Of a DNA stretch of 64,000 bases, positions 1-11,204 are shown piece by piece. The position numbers were made by a program, and so were the translations under genes. The DNA lies in contig NZ_JARUMJ010000001.1 of the NCBI RefSeq assembly GCF_036898465.1, positions 8,370,001-8,434,000 on the forward strand, written 5' to 3'. Positions within the stretch are counted from its first letter, which is position 1. Each line of letters begins with the position of its first letter. The notes beneath the pieces were generated by a model, which saw nothing but the letters and a program-made list of their open reading frames with translations, did not search any database and had not been told where the DNA came from. The stretch comes from Streptomyces sp. B21-105. GTDB lineage: Bacteria; Actinomycetota; Actinomycetes; Streptomycetales; Streptomycetaceae.

Positions 1-13
1 GGAGTTGTTGACG

Positions 14-1006
14 ATGAAGACCACCTGGCGGAGCGCCTCACTCGCGGCTGGCACCGTGGCCGTACTGGCGCTGACGACGGCGTGCGGATCGGAAAGCGGC
101 ACGTCAGCGTCGAGCCAGAACGTCGGGGCCACGGCTCCGGCCGGTGGCATCGGGGGCGTCGGCAGCGGTTACGGCCAGGTCGGCGCCAGTGCGAGCCCGG
201 CGCCCGGCGGCGTCGGCGCGGGCACCGGAGCACAGGGCGGATCGACGGGCGAGCTGGCCGTCAGCGCGAACGCGGAACTGGGCAAGATCCTCACCGACGG
301 CACCGGCAAGACCCTCTACCGCTTCGACGCGGACACCGCTGAACCCCCGAAGTCGAACTGTGAGGGCGACTGCGCGACCGCCTGGCCGCCGGTGTCCGCC
401 GACGACGCGAGCGCCGGCGACGGCATCGACAAGTCGCTGCTCGGCGAGATCACCCGCTCCGACGGCAGCAAGCAGCTCACCGTGGGCGGCTGGCCCGCCT
501 ACTACTACGCCAAGGACGCCAATCCCGGCGACACCACCGGCCAGGGCGTGGGCAACAAGTGGTTCGCGCTGACCCCCGAGGGCAAGAAGGCCAAGGGCGG
601 CGGCGCGAGTGGCGGGGGCGGAGGCGGCGATGCCGCCCTGGCCGGGCTGTCCGTCCGCAAGGACCCCAATCTCGGTGACATCGTCGTCGACAAGAACGGC
701 ATGACCGTCTACCGGTTCCTGAAGGACAAGGCGTGGCCCAAGCCGGTCTCGAACTGCAACGGCCCGTGCCTGGAGAAGTGGCCGGCGGTGGAGCCGGTCG
801 AGCCGAACGACACCAAGGGCGTCCAGAAGAAGGGCCTGATGAGCTTCACCCGGGGTGACGGCGTCAAGCAGCAGACGGTCAACTGCTCGCCGATCTACAC
901 CTTCTCCGGTGACAAGGCTCCCGGCGACATCAACGGTCAGGGCGTGGGCGGCACCTGGTACGCCGTCGCGCCCGACGGAAAGCTGGTCGGAGCGCCGGGG
1001 CAGTAG
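14..1006 (+). CDS. Secreted repeat lipoprotein (COG4315 / Lipoprotein_15 type)
   Basis: A predicted exported lipoprotein of about 330 residues. The N-terminus has a basic stretch, a hydrophobic core and a lipobox ending in LTTAC, so the cysteine would be lipidated after export. The mature part begins with a Gly/Ala/Ser-rich linker and then carries repeated modules: YRFDADTAEPPKSNC near residue 105 and YRFLKDKAWPKPVSNC near residue 235, each followed by a CxxxW motif and later by a TxxGQGVGxxW motif. This repeat pattern matches the Lipoprotein_15 family; its biochemical role is not established. The ATG at 14 is chosen because GGAG at 1-4 is well spaced for it; an in-frame TTG at 5 lies too close. 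From memory this resembles S. coelicolor SCO0930. Confidence 0.85.
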   Translation: MKTTWRSASLAAGTVAVLALTTACGSESGTSASSQNVGATAPAGGIGGVGSGYGQVGASASPAPGGVGAGTGAQGGSTGELAVSANAELGKILTDGTGKTLYRFDADTAEPPKSNCEGDCATAWPPVSADDASAGDGIDKSLLGEITRSDGSKQLTVGGWPAYYYAKDANPGDTTGQGVGNKWFALTPEGKKAKGGGASGGGGGGDAALAGLSVRKDPNLGDIVVDKNGMTVYRFLKDKAWPKPVSNCNGPCLEKWPAVEPVEPNDTKGVQKKGLMSFTRGDGVKQQTVNCSPIYTFSGDKAPGDINGQGVGGTWYAVAPDGKLVGAPGQ

Positions 1007-1060
1007 GAACGCCTCCCCAGGGCCGGTTCCCGAAAGCCGCCCCCTCGCGCACGACCCGTT

Positions 1061-1097
1061 GGTCCGCCCCCTCCGCGCCGCACGGAGGGGGCGGACC
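1061..1097 (+). terminator. Hairpin terminator after the lipoprotein gene
   Basis: A perfect 15-bp inverted repeat (arms 1061-1075 and 1083-1097, 7-nt loop) lies 55 bp after the lipoprotein stop codon. There is no T-tract, which is usual for Streptomyces terminators. Confidence 0.75.
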
Positions 1098-1335
1098 GCT
1101 GTGCTTGTCGGGCCCCCGCCTCGTGTGCGTAGAATTCGGCCGCCCTCCGGGCCGCTTCCGGAACTCTCCGGAGCGTCCCGGACACTTTTCGTGGCCCCGC
1201 GGGGGTCGTCGGTCCGGCACGTGCCGGAGGCAGTGACCGGGAACGGACGGTCAATTTCCGTTTCCCCTCGCCCGTTTGGCGGGCGATCAGTAGCCTCAGC
1301 TCGAACACCGGATCGCCTACGCCTTGGAGAGATAG
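1098..1335 (+). other. Leader/promoter region of the methyltransferase-rmdA operon
   Basis: No coding region is credible here. The stretch includes less GC-rich bases at about 1250-1265 and a TAGCCT at 1291-1296 that could be a -10 box about 40 bp before the start codon. GGAGAGA at 1325-1331 serves as ribosome binding site for the gene at 1336. I see no convincing -35 box. Confidence 0.4.
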
Positions 1336-2148
1336 ATGGAGCGTCCCGCCTGGGCCCCTCGGAGCATCGACATCTCGGTGCCGAGCGTCTCGCGGATCTA
1401 CGACTACTACCTGGGCGGATCGCACAACTTCGAGGTGGACCGGGAAGCGGCCCGCAAGGCCATGGAGTTCATCCCCGGACTGCCGAAGATCAGTCAGGCG
1501 AACCGGGCGTTCATGCGCCGTGCCGTGCGGTACGCGGTCGCCGAGGGCGTCACCCAGTTCCTCGACATCGGCTCCGGGATCCCCACGTTCGGCAACGCGC
1601 ACGAAATCGCCCGGGCGGCGAGCCCCGGCGCGCGCGTGGTCTACGTCGACCACGACCCGGTGGCCGTGGCGCACAGCGAGGCGGTGCTGGCGGACTGCGA
1701 CGGCGTCGACGTCGTGGCCGCCGACCTGCGCAAGCCGCGGGAGATCCTGACCAGCCCGCAGGTGGGGCAACTGCTCTACCTGGAGCGGCCGGTGGCCCTG
1801 CTGCTGGTCGCCGTGCTCCACTTCGTCGAGGACGCCGACGACCCGTACGCGGCGGTCGCCGAACTCGGCGCCGCGCTCGCGCCCGGCAGTCTGCTGGTGC
1901 TCACGCATGCCTCGTACGAGGGAATCCCGCAGCTGTCGCAGCGGGCCGAGGGCGCCGTCGACGTATACAAGGACATTCGCAATCCGCTGGTCATGCGCTC
2001 GCGTGACGAGATCGGGCGGTTCTTCGAGGGGTACGACATGGTGGAGCCGGGACTGGTGCCGATGCCGCACTGGCGGCCGGACACGGCGCCGGAGGACGAG
2101 GACCCGTGGGCCTTCTCCGGGTTCGCCGGCGTGGGGCGTACGGCGTGA
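1336..2148 (+). CDS. DUF574-family SAM-dependent methyltransferase
   Basis: A 270-residue protein of the actinobacterial DUF574 family, predicted to be an S-adenosylmethionine-dependent methyltransferase. It opens with the family-typical SVSRIYDYYLGGSHNFEVDR segment (residues 17-36). The SAM-binding glycine motif is FLDIGSGIPT near residue 75, followed by the acidic YVDHDPVAV strand. The substrate is unknown. The ATG at 1336 follows a GGAGAGA ribosome binding site. The stop codon overlaps the GTG start of the next gene by 4 bp (GTGA), so this gene and the c-di-GMP gene are probably translationally coupled. Confidence 0.88.
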   Translation: MERPAWAPRSIDISVPSVSRIYDYYLGGSHNFEVDREAARKAMEFIPGLPKISQANRAFMRRAVRYAVAEGVTQFLDIGSGIPTFGNAHEIARAASPGARVVYVDHDPVAVAHSEAVLADCDGVDVVAADLRKPREILTSPQVGQLLYLERPVALLLVAVLHFVEDADDPYAAVAELGAALAPGSLLVLTHASYEGIPQLSQRAEGAVDVYKDIRNPLVMRSRDEIGRFFEGYDMVEPGLVPMPHWRPDTAPEDEDPWAFSGFAGVGRTA

Positions 2149-4280
2149 GTGCGGAGCCGGACGGGCCGGAGGACAGACTGCGGCGGTTCGTGACGATCTG
2201 GAGCCGGGCCGTGTACCCGGTGACCTCGACGTCGCTGACCCGCCCCGAGCTCGAAGAGCAACTCCTGCCGCTGGCGGGGCGGTTGCGTGCGGCGCTGCTG
2301 GATCGGACCCTCGACGCCGACGCCGCCAAAGCGGTCGGCGCCGCCCTGGTCGAGGTGCACTGCACCGACCCCGAGGCGCTCAGCCGCACGCTCGACTGCG
2401 TCGACGCCTATCTGGTGCTCTACTGCGGCGAGGACGGCCCCCAGGAAGACCTGCGCACCCGCGCCTCACGGCTGCAGCACGCCATGGCGGGCGGCTACGC
2501 GGCGGCGCTGCGCGAGCGCACCCTCGCCGAGCAGGAGGCCATCGCCCAGGCCGCGTTGCGCGCCCAGGGCGTCGTCGCGCAGGCGCTGCACGCCAGCGAG
2601 GCCCGCTTCCGCGCGGTCTTCGAGGGCGCCGCGATAGGGATCAGCATCGCCGACCTGGAGGGCAACGTCCTCCAGGTCAACGGGGCGTTGTCGCGCATGT
2701 TCGGCGGTTCGGAGCAGTCGCTGCGGGGCCGCAAGGTCCAGGAGCTCACCCACCCCGAGGACCCGCCGCAGACCTGGCGGCTGTACGACGAGCTCGTCCG
2801 CGGCGAACGTGAGCACTACCACACGGAGAAGGCGTTCAGCCGCCCCGACGGCACGGTCCTGTGGACCAATCTGACGGTGTCGCTGCTGCGGGACGCCGAC
2901 GGGGTCCCGCAGTACCAGCTGGCCCTGATGGAGGACACCACCGAGCGCCGGCTGCTCAATCTGCGGCTGCGCTACGAGGCCACCCACGACGCGCTCACCG
3001 GACTGCCCAACCGCACCCTGTTCTTCGAACGGCTGGAGAAGGTGCTGGCGGCCGGCGAGGGCCGCCGGTTCGGCCTGTGCTACCTCGACCTCGACGGCTT
3101 CAAGACCATCAACGACAGCCTCGGGCACGCCGCCGGCGACCGGCTGCTGGTGGAGGTCGCCGACCGGCTGCAGTCCTGCGCGACCGCGCCCGGCGAGATG
3201 GTCGCCCGCCTCGGCGGCGACGAGTTCGTGGCGCTGACCACCGGCCCCGACACCCGCCACGAGGTCGACGAGCTCGCCGCGCGCATCATGAACGCGCTGG
3301 TCGCGCCCGTCGGCATCGACGGCCGTGAGCTGACCGTGCGCGGCAGCATCGGCATCGTCGAAGGGCCGGCCGGGGAGCGCAGCGCGGCGGAGGTGCTGCG
3401 CAGCGCCGACATCACCATGTACCGGGCCAAGTCGGCGGGCGGCAACCGCTTCGAGGTCGCCGACCCGGAGGCCGACGCCCGCGCCATCACCCGGCACGGC
3501 CTGACGACGGCGCTCCCGGCAGCCCTCGAACGCGGCGAGTTCTTCATCGAGTACCAGCCGCTGGTCCACCTCGGCGACGGCAGCGTGCGCGGCGCGGAGG
3601 CGCTGGTGCGCTGGCTGCATCCGCAGCACGGGGTGCTCGGACCCGACCGGTTCATCCCGCTCGCCGAGCACACCGGGCTGATCGTGCCGCTGGGCCGCTG
3701 GGTGCTGGAGGAGTCGGTACGGCAGGCCGGTGAGTGGCGTGACCGCGACGAGGACACCGGCCCGCTGCGGATCAACGTCAACCTGTCCCCGTGCCAGCTC
3801 ACCCACCCCGGCCTGGTGCAGGACACCGTCGACATCCTGGAGCGCGCGGGCGTCGACCCGGCCGCGCTGTGCCTGGAGGTGACGGAGTCGGCGTTGATCG
3901 GCGCCGACGACGCCCTGCTCAAACCGCTGCGCCGGCTCGCCGAGATGGGCGTGGACATCGCGCTCGACGACTTCGGCACGGGCTACTCCAACCTCGCCAA
4001 CCTGCGCCGGCTCCCGGTGAGCGTGCTCAAGCTGGACCGCTCCTTCACCCAGGGCATGCAGCAGTTCCCGGCGGACCCGGTCGACCTCAAGATCGTCGAG
4101 GGCATCGTCTCGCTCGCGCACAGTCTGGACCTCGCGGTCACCGTCGAGGGCGTGGAGACCGGCGCCCAGGCCGAGCAGCTGCGGATACTCGGCTGCGACA
4201 CGGCCCAGGGCTGGTACTACGCCCGCCCCGGCCCCCCGGACCGCCTCCACGACCTGGCCCTCGTGGACGCGACGGGCTGA
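2145..4280 (+). CDS. rmdA: PAS-GGDEF-EAL c-di-GMP turnover protein, RmdA-like
   Basis: A 711-residue cytoplasmic protein for cyclic di-GMP turnover. After an N-terminal helical region, a PAS/PAC module spans about residues 150-275, ending in the PAC-like LMEDTTERR. The diguanylate cyclase domain has an intact GGDEF at 357-361, and the phosphodiesterase domain has EALVRW at 485-490 and DDFGTGYSN near 608. Both catalytic signatures are therefore preserved. Domain order and position in a locus with the upstream lipoprotein and downstream lysR-sdh genes match S. coelicolor RmdA (SCO0928, from memory), which is needed for normal development. I start at the GTG overlapping the preceding stop; the longer frame from 2106 lies inside the upstream gene. 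Confidence 0.85.
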   Translation: MSAEPDGPEDRLRRFVTIWSRAVYPVTSTSLTRPELEEQLLPLAGRLRAALLDRTLDADAAKAVGAALVEVHCTDPEALSRTLDCVDAYLVLYCGEDGPQEDLRTRASRLQHAMAGGYAAALRERTLAEQEAIAQAALRAQGVVAQALHASEARFRAVFEGAAIGISIADLEGNVLQVNGALSRMFGGSEQSLRGRKVQELTHPEDPPQTWRLYDELVRGEREHYHTEKAFSRPDGTVLWTNLTVSLLRDADGVPQYQLALMEDTTERRLLNLRLRYEATHDALTGLPNRTLFFERLEKVLAAGEGRRFGLCYLDLDGFKTINDSLGHAAGDRLLVEVADRLQSCATAPGEMVARLGGDEFVALTTGPDTRHEVDELAARIMNALVAPVGIDGRELTVRGSIGIVEGPAGERSAAEVLRSADITMYRAKSAGGNRFEVADPEADARAITRHGLTTALPAALERGEFFIEYQPLVHLGDGSVRGAEALVRWLHPQHGVLGPDRFIPLAEHTGLIVPLGRWVLEESVRQAGEWRDRDEDTGPLRINVNLSPCQLTHPGLVQDTVDILERAGVDPAALCLEVTESALIGADDALLKPLRRLAEMGVDIALDDFGTGYSNLANLRRLPVSVLKLDRSFTQGMQQFPADPVDLKIVEGIVSLAHSLDLAVTVEGVETGAQAEQLRILGCDTAQGWYYARPGPPDRLHDLALVDATG

Positions 4281-4390
4281 CCTCGGGCGCGACCGCTCCG
4301 GGCGGGGGAGCGGGGCGTTCGCGGCCCGGACCGGGAGCCCGCGCGCGGCGGGCCGGCCGGTTGCCGAGGCGGTCGGCGCCGCCCTGGCGC

Positions 4391-4440
4391 GCCGCACACG
4401 CGGGCCGGGTCACCGGGCCGCACACGCGGGCCGGGTCACC
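4391..4440. repeat. 26-bp tandem duplication at the lysR 3' end
   Basis: A 24-bp sequence (4391-4414) recurs exactly at 4417-4440 after a GG spacer. The lysR stop codon (minus strand, 4436-4438) lies in the second copy, so the duplication sits at the extreme end of the gene and in its 3' flank. Confidence 0.8.
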
Positions 4441-5317
4441 GCTCCAGCAGCATGCGCTGCAGCTCCCGCGCCGCGCGGGGCGGCGCCACGTCGCTGCGGT
4501 GGGCCAGGGCGATCGTGCGGAACAGGCCCGGCCGGGCGAGCGGCGTGACCCGCAGGCCCCGGCCGGAGCGGGCGGCCACCATCCGGGGGACGACGGCCAC
4601 CCCGAGGCCGGCCCGCACGAACCCGAGCACCGCGTCCATCTCGCCGCCCTCGACCGCGAAGTCGGGTTCGAAACCCTCCGCGCGGCACGCGGCCACGGTG
4701 AGTTCCCGCAGGTCGTAACCGTGCCGGAACATCACCAGGCGCTCGCCCTCCAGGTCGGCGATCCGCACGGTCCGCCCCTGCCCCGGCCCGGTCGCCTCCG
4801 GTGACGACACCACCACCAGGTCCTCGCGCAGCAGCTCCACCGTGGTCAGCGCCGGGGACGGGGTGGGCAGGGGCAGGACGACCAGGGCGAGGTCGAGGGC
4901 GCCGCGCGCCAGCTCGCGGACGAGGTCGTGCGAACCGCCCTCCTCGATCAGCAGCCGGATCCCCGGATAGCGGTCGTGGAAGGCGCGCAGCACGTCCGGG
5001 AGCAGGCCCGTGCAGACACTGGGCGTCGCCCCGAGCCGCACCCGGCCGCCGCGCAGCTGCACCAGCTCCTGCACCTCGTACCGGGCGGTCTCGGTGTCCG
5101 CGAGGATCCGCCGGGCCAGGGGCAGCAGCGCCTCACCGGCGTCCGTGAGTGTGATGTTGCCCCGCGCCCGCAAGAACAGATCCGCCCCCAACTCCCGCTC
5201 CAGCGCCTTGATCTGCTGCGACAGCGACGGCTGCGCCACGTGCACGAGCTCGGCGGCCCGGGTGAAGTGCCGGGTCTCGGCGACCGCCACGAAGTACTGG
5301 AGCTGCTGGAACTGCAT
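4436..5317 (-). CDS. LysR-family transcriptional regulator beside sdh operon
   Basis: A 293-residue LysR-type regulator. The N-terminal winged helix-turn-helix (about residues 1-60, beginning [20 protein letters not shown], with [17 protein letters not shown]) is followed by a LysR substrate-binding domain. It is transcribed divergently from the succinate dehydrogenase operon, with 95 bp between the start codons. An ATAG-N7-CTAT element in that gap is a likely binding site, so it probably regulates sdh and itself. The effector cannot be read from sequence. The start used here is the one at which homology to the family begins; the longer frame from 5425 would run into the sdh promoter. Confidence 0.9.
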   Translation of the reverse strand: MQFQQLQYFVAVAETRHFTRAAELVHVAQPSLSQQIKALERELGADLFLRARGNITLTDAGEALLPLARRILADTETARYEVQELVQLRGGRVRLGATPSVCTGLLPDVLRAFHDRYPGIRLLIEEGGSHDLVRELARGALDLALVVLPLPTPSPALTTVELLREDLVVVSSPEATGPGQGRTVRIADLEGERLVMFRHGYDLRELTVAACRAEGFEPDFAVEGGEMDAVLGFVRAGLGVAVVPRMVAARSGRGLRVTPLARPGLFRTIALAHRSDVAPPRAARELQRMLLER

Positions 5318-5337
5318 ACCGCCAGCATACGCCGACG

Positions 5338-5352
5338 ATAGTCCTGGGCTAT
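5338..5352. promoter_or_regulatory. LysR-type binding site ATAG-N7-CTAT
   Basis: A symmetrical 15-bp element with arms ATAG and CTAT and a 7-bp spacer lies between divergent lysR and sdhC, 22 bp upstream of the predicted sdh -35 box. It fits the T-N11-A rule for LysR regulators. Confidence 0.6.
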
Positions 5353-5373
5353 GGAATCCAGGCAGACCATGTC

Positions 5374-5404
5374 TTGGACCGATCGGTCGGCCCCGCCGTA
5401 GCGT
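5374..5404 (+). promoter_or_regulatory. Predicted sdh operon promoter
   Basis: TTGGAC (5374-5379) and TAGCGT (5399-5404) are separated by 19 bp. The -10 ends 8 nt before the sdhC ATG, so the transcript would be nearly leaderless; no ribosome binding site is visible before that ATG. Confidence 0.5.
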
Positions 5405-5412
5405 CTGCAGAC

Positions 5413-6120
5413 ATGGCTCTGGCAACGCGGACGGACCGACGGTCGTCCATGGCGCGCACCGTGTGGGACTCCTCCGTCGGCAAGAAGACGGTGATGGCCG
5501 TCAGCGGCATGATCATGCTGCTGTACCTGGTCGCCCACGTCATCGGCAACCTCAAGATCTTCTTCGGCCCGGCGGAGTTCAACCACTACGCCCACTGGCT
5601 GCGCACGGTCGGCGAACCGTTCATGCACTACGAGTGGACGCTCTGGCTGGTCCGGGTGGTGCTGGTCGTCGCGGTGGTCGCCCACGCCGTGTCCGCCTAC
5701 CAGCTCAGCCGCCGCGACCTCAGGGCGCGGCCCAGCAAGTACGTGCACAAGAAGCCGCGGGCGAGCTACGCCACCCGCACCATGCGCTGGGGCGGGATCA
5801 TCCTCGCCCTCTTCATCGTGTGGCACATCCTCGACCTGACCACCGGCACCGTGCACAGCGGCGGCTTCCAGGAGGGCCACCCGTACCAGAACGTCGTGGA
5901 CACCTTCTCCACCTGGTACGGGAACGTCATCTACATCGTGGCGATGCTCGCCGTCGGCCTGCACGTGCGGCACGGCTTCTGGAGCGCCGCCCAGACCCTC
6001 GGCGTGGGCAGCCGCACCCGCGACCGCGCCCTCAAGATCTTCGCCGACGTCCTCGCACTGCTGCTCACGGCCGGATTCCTCGCCGTGCCCGTGGGCGTCA
6101 TGACCAAAGTGGTGAGCTGA
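5413..6120 (+). CDS. sdhC: Succinate dehydrogenase cytochrome b subunit
   Basis: The 235-residue membrane anchor of a succinate dehydrogenase/fumarate reductase of the b558 type. Hydrophobic helices are visible at about residues 32-50 ([17 protein letters not shown]), 75-100, 125-145, 165-190 and 205-230, giving five spans, with several histidines in them (AHVIGN, HYAHWL, WHILDL) as candidate haem b ligands. It would pass electrons from the FeS subunit to menaquinone. It is the first gene of a three-gene operon; sdhA starts 2 bp after its stop. The ATG at 5413 is favoured by the promoter position. Confidence 0.88.
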   Translation: MALATRTDRRSSMARTVWDSSVGKKTVMAVSGMIMLLYLVAHVIGNLKIFFGPAEFNHYAHWLRTVGEPFMHYEWTLWLVRVVLVVAVVAHAVSAYQLSRRDLRARPSKYVHKKPRASYATRTMRWGGIILALFIVWHILDLTTGTVHSGGFQEGHPYQNVVDTFSTWYGNVIYIVAMLAVGLHVRHGFWSAAQTLGVGSRTRDRALKIFADVLALLLTAGFLAVPVGVMTKVVS

Positions 6121-6122
6121 AC

Positions 6123-8077
<1,955 letters not shown>

Positions 8078-8081
<4 letters not shown>

Positions 8082-8827
8082 GGCTCACCCTGCGCGTCTG
8101 GCGGCAGCGCAACACCGACGCCGAAGGCGCCATGTCCACGTACGAGGTGGACGGCATCTCGCCCGACATGTCCTTCCTGGAGATGCTCGACACCCTCAAC
8201 GAAGAGCTCATCCTGTCCGGCGACGACCCCGTCGCCTTCGACCACGACTGCCGCGAGGGCATCTGCGGCGCGTGCTCGCTCGTCATCAACGGCGACGCGC
8301 ACGGACCGGAGCGCACCACCACCTGCCAACTGCACATGCGGTCCTTCCGGGACGGCGACACCATCGACGTCGAGCCGTGGCGGGCCGCCGCCTTCCCCGT
8401 CGTCAAGGACCTGGTGGTCGACCGCAGCGCCTTCGACCGGATCATCCAGGCCGGCGGGTACGTCACCGCACCCACCGGCGCCGCACCCGAGGCCCATGCC
8501 ACACCGGTGCCCAAGCCGGACGCCGACCTCGCCTTCGAGCACGCGGAGTGCATCGGCTGCGGGGCGTGCGTGGCCGCCTGCCCCAACGGCGCGGCGATGC
8601 TGTTCACCTCCGCCAAGGTCAACCACCTGAACGTGCTGCCGCAGGGCGCGCCCGAGCGGGAGACCCGGGTGCTGGACATGGTGGCGCAGATGGACGAGGA
8701 GGGGTTCGGCGGCTGCACCCTCGCCGGGGAGTGCGCGACGGCCTGCCCCAAGGGCATTCCGCTGATGTCCATCACCGGCATGAACAAGGAATGGCTGCGG
8801 GCGACCCGGAAAGCCGCCAAGCGGTAG
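8078..8827 (+). CDS. sdhB: Succinate dehydrogenase iron-sulfur subunit
   Basis: A 249-residue FeS subunit that passes electrons from the flavoprotein to the cytochrome b anchor. The N-terminal ferredoxin-like domain has CREGICGAC with a further cysteine in TTTC for the [2Fe-2S] centre. The C-terminal half has [12 protein letters not shown] (about residue 151) and [12 protein letters not shown] (about 215) for the remaining clusters. It starts with an ATGA overlap with sdhA and ends the operon; a hairpin terminator follows 55 bp downstream. Confidence 0.92.
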
Positions 8828-8831
8828 GCCC

Positions 8832-8851
8832 GGGTCGGGTCGGGTCGGGTC
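8832..8851. repeat. GGGTC pentamer tandem repeat
   Basis: Four consecutive GGGTC units lie immediately after the sdhB stop codon. No function is evident. Confidence 0.8.
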
Positions 8852-8882
8852 GGTAGAGCGTTCGCCGAAGGTGCGGACGGGC

Positions 8883-8910
8883 GGGGCCGGGAGTGGTGCT
8901 CCCCGGCCCC
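8883..8910 (+). terminator. Terminator of sdh operon
   Basis: A GC-rich inverted repeat (arms 8883-8893 and 8899-8910, one bulged base, 5-nt loop) lies downstream of sdhB and before the next gene. Confidence 0.65.
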
Positions 8911-9006
8911 GTCTCGCATCTGCGGGACGGGCGGGGCGCAACGGAGGGGCGGGCGCGCCGAGTTGATGGGATCATGACGCGTCCCGAACTTCCGAGGGGA
9001 GCGCGT

Positions 9007-10068
9007 GTGAGTACGGATCCGGCCGGCACACCGGTGCTGGTGACGGGCGGCAGCGGCTTCGTGGCCGCGCATCTCGTCCAGCAGCTCCTCGCACGCGGCC
9101 ACCGCGTGCACACCACCGTGCGCTCCACGGCGAACGCGGCCAAGTGCGGCCCGCTGCACGCGCTCCAGGACGCCTTTCCCGGCCGCCTCGACCTCTTCGA
9201 GGCCGACCTGCTGACCGAGGGCTCCTTCGACGAGGCGATGCGGGCCTGCACGGTGGTCTTCCATGTCGCCTCGCCGTTCCTGATGCCGGAGAAGATCAAG
9301 GACGGCCGGCGGGACGTCGTGGAACCCGCCCTGCGGGGCACCCGCAACGTCGTGGCGTCGATCGAGCGCACGCCGACGGTCCGCCGGCTCGTCCTCACCT
9401 CCACGGTGGGCGCGATCTTCGGCGACTACGCCGACGTACGGGAGATGGACGGCGGGACGCTGTCGGAGAAGTACGTCAACACCACCAGCACGGTGGAGAA
9501 CAACCCCTACCACTACGCCAAGACGGTCGCCGAGCAGGCGGCCTGGGAGGCCGAGGCCGCGCAGGACCGCTGGCGCATGGTCTCCCTCAACCCCGGCCTG
9601 ATCCTGGGGCCTTCGCTCACCCCGTCCTCCGACTCGGGCAGCCTGTTCCTGCTCGACGAACTGTTCAAGGGCTACTTCTTCTACGGTGCCCCGGACTTCA
9701 GCTTCACCACGGTCGACGTGCGGGACGTGGCCGCGGCCCACATCGCGGCCGCCGAACACCCCGGCGCCCACGGCCGGTACATCCTCGCCGCCGAGGAGAT
9801 GACCTCCTTCCACCGGATGGCGAAGATCCTCCTGGAGCAGCACCCGAGGAACCTGCGCCTGCCCCGGACGGCCCTTCCGCACTGGCCGGTCCGCGTCCTC
9901 GGCCCCGCCTTCGGCCTCTCCCAGGCCTACATCCGCAGCCACCTCGGGATCCGCTTCCGCGTCGACAACCACAGAAGCACCGAGGAACTCGGACTCGTCT
10001 ACCGCCCGATCGAGGAGACCGTGACGGACCACTACCGGGCTTGGCGGGAGCAGCGCGTCCGGGGGTGA
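9007..10068 (+). CDS. NAD(P)-dependent extended SDR, dihydroflavonol reductase-like
   Basis: A 353-residue extended short-chain dehydrogenase/epimerase. The Rossmann nucleotide-binding motif VTGGSGFVAAHLVQ begins near residue 10. The catalytic YxxxK is in NPYHYAKTVAEQ (about residue 168), and the upstream serine is in LTSTVGAIFG. It most resembles the DFR/cinnamoyl-reductase/3-beta-HSD group, which reduces carbonyls or oxidises alcohols with NADPH; the substrate is unknown. GTG at 9007 is chosen because AGGGGA at 8994-8999 is correctly placed; an ATG at 8974 has no ribosome binding site. It is convergent with the monooxygenase gene. Confidence 0.85.
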   Translation: MSTDPAGTPVLVTGGSGFVAAHLVQQLLARGHRVHTTVRSTANAAKCGPLHALQDAFPGRLDLFEADLLTEGSFDEAMRACTVVFHVASPFLMPEKIKDGRRDVVEPALRGTRNVVASIERTPTVRRLVLTSTVGAIFGDYADVREMDGGTLSEKYVNTTSTVENNPYHYAKTVAEQAAWEAEAAQDRWRMVSLNPGLILGPSLTPSSDSGSLFLLDELFKGYFFYGAPDFSFTTVDVRDVAAAHIAAAEHPGAHGRYILAAEEMTSFHRMAKILLEQHPRNLRLPRTALPHWPVRVLGPAFGLSQAYIRSHLGIRFRVDNHRSTEELGLVYRPIEETVTDHYRAWREQRVRG

Positions 10069-10125
10069 GCGGCGTCCGGCGATGAGCGCGCGGGCCGGGT
10101 CCTGGGCCGACGTCGATCGCCCGGG

Positions 10126-11166
10126 CTACGGGTGCGGGGTCGCGGCCAGGTGCGCGCCGTCGTGGCGCTCCCGGTCGACGATCCCGGCGAGCCGTCGGTA
10201 GGAGCCCAGCAGCGCCGCCCGGTCGTAGGTGCTGGTCGTCACCAGCACCTCCTGCGCACCCGTCTCGTCGAGCAGGGACTCCAGCTCCCGGGCGACCTGC
10301 TCCTCGTCGCCGACGACGCCGCCGGCGAGCCCGGACTCGTAGAACCCGCGCGCCTTGGCGGTCATCGGCCGTCGCTCGGCCTCCTCGGCGGGTGGCAGCG
10401 CAGGGAAGGCGCCGTGGGTCCGCGAGTACGCCATGGACCAGGCCTCCGGTATCAGCAGCCGGCGCGCGGCCTCGGGCGTCGCGGCCACCGCGACCGTCCC
10501 CGAGACGACGACGTACGGCTCGGCCGCCCACGGCGAGGGCCGGAAGGCGGCGCGGTAGCGGTCGATGGCGCGCAGCATCCTCTCGCGGTCGCGGAGGTCG
10601 CCGACGACCATCGGCAGGCCCGCGCGGGCGGCGATCTCCGCACCCTCGCCCAGGGCCAGCACGAACGGCGGTACGGCCAGCCCCTCCGACGGCCGGGCGT
10701 GCACCCCCGTCGGCGAAGCGCCGGCGAACCAGTCGAGCAGCTCTTGCAGTTGCCCCGCGAAGTCGTCGGCGTCGTCCTTGTCCCGGCCCAGCGCCCTGCG
10801 CACCCCGTCGGTGAAGCCCACCGAACGCCCGAGCCCCATGTCGATGCGGCCCGGGAACAGGGACTCCAGGACGCCGAACTGCTCGGCCACGACCAGCGGG
10901 CGGTGGTTGGGCAGCATCACCCCGCCGGTGCCGACGCGGATGGTGTCCGTCGCGCCGGCCACGGCGGCCGCCAGGACGGTGGGCGCGGACCCGGCGACAC
11001 CCGGCACGCCGTGGTGCTCCGACACCCAGAACCGGTGGTAGCCGAGCCGCTCCGCCTCCTGCGCCAGCCGCACGGTGTCCCGCAGCGCCTGCGCGCCGGT
11101 GTGCCCCTCACGGGTGCGTGAGCGGTCGAGGACGGAGAAGCGGGCCGAGGCGATCAGTGAGCTCAT
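10126..11166 (-). CDS. LLM-class flavin-dependent monooxygenase
   Basis: A 346-residue luciferase-like (F420/FMN-dependent) oxidoreductase of the group often annotated as MsnO8-like. It has the family's RFSVLDRS opening, SEHHGVPGVAGSAP near residue 50, and GTGGVMLPNHRPLVVAEQFG near 88. These correspond to the flavin-binding TIM-barrel core. The substrate is not deducible. The ATG at 11166 is the first start after a tandem repeat tract; a longer frame to 11388 would translate that repeat into a Gly/Thr run and is not credible. The gene reads towards the SDR gene, with 57 bp between the stop codons. Confidence 0.85.
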   Translation of the reverse strand: MSSLIASARFSVLDRSRTREGHTGAQALRDTVRLAQEAERLGYHRFWVSEHHGVPGVAGSAPTVLAAAVAGATDTIRVGTGGVMLPNHRPLVVAEQFGVLESLFPGRIDMGLGRSVGFTDGVRRALGRDKDDADDFAGQLQELLDWFAGASPTGVHARPSEGLAVPPFVLALGEGAEIAARAGLPMVVGDLRDRERMLRAIDRYRAAFRPSPWAAEPYVVVSGTVAVAATPEAARRLLIPEAWSMAYSRTHGAFPALPPAEEAERRPMTAKARGFYESGLAGGVVGDEEQVARELESLLDETGAQEVLVTTSTYDRAALLGSYRRLAGIVDRERHDGAHLAATPHP

Positions 11167-11204
11167 ACAGGGTTCAACGCCTGACGGCCCACGGGATTCC
11201 TCGG

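Noticed and set aside
2466..4397. 643-codon minus-strand open frame opposite rmdA
   Set aside because: It is antisense to intact PAS, GGDEF and EAL motifs and has the Val/Gly/Arg-rich composition of a GC-rich shadow frame.
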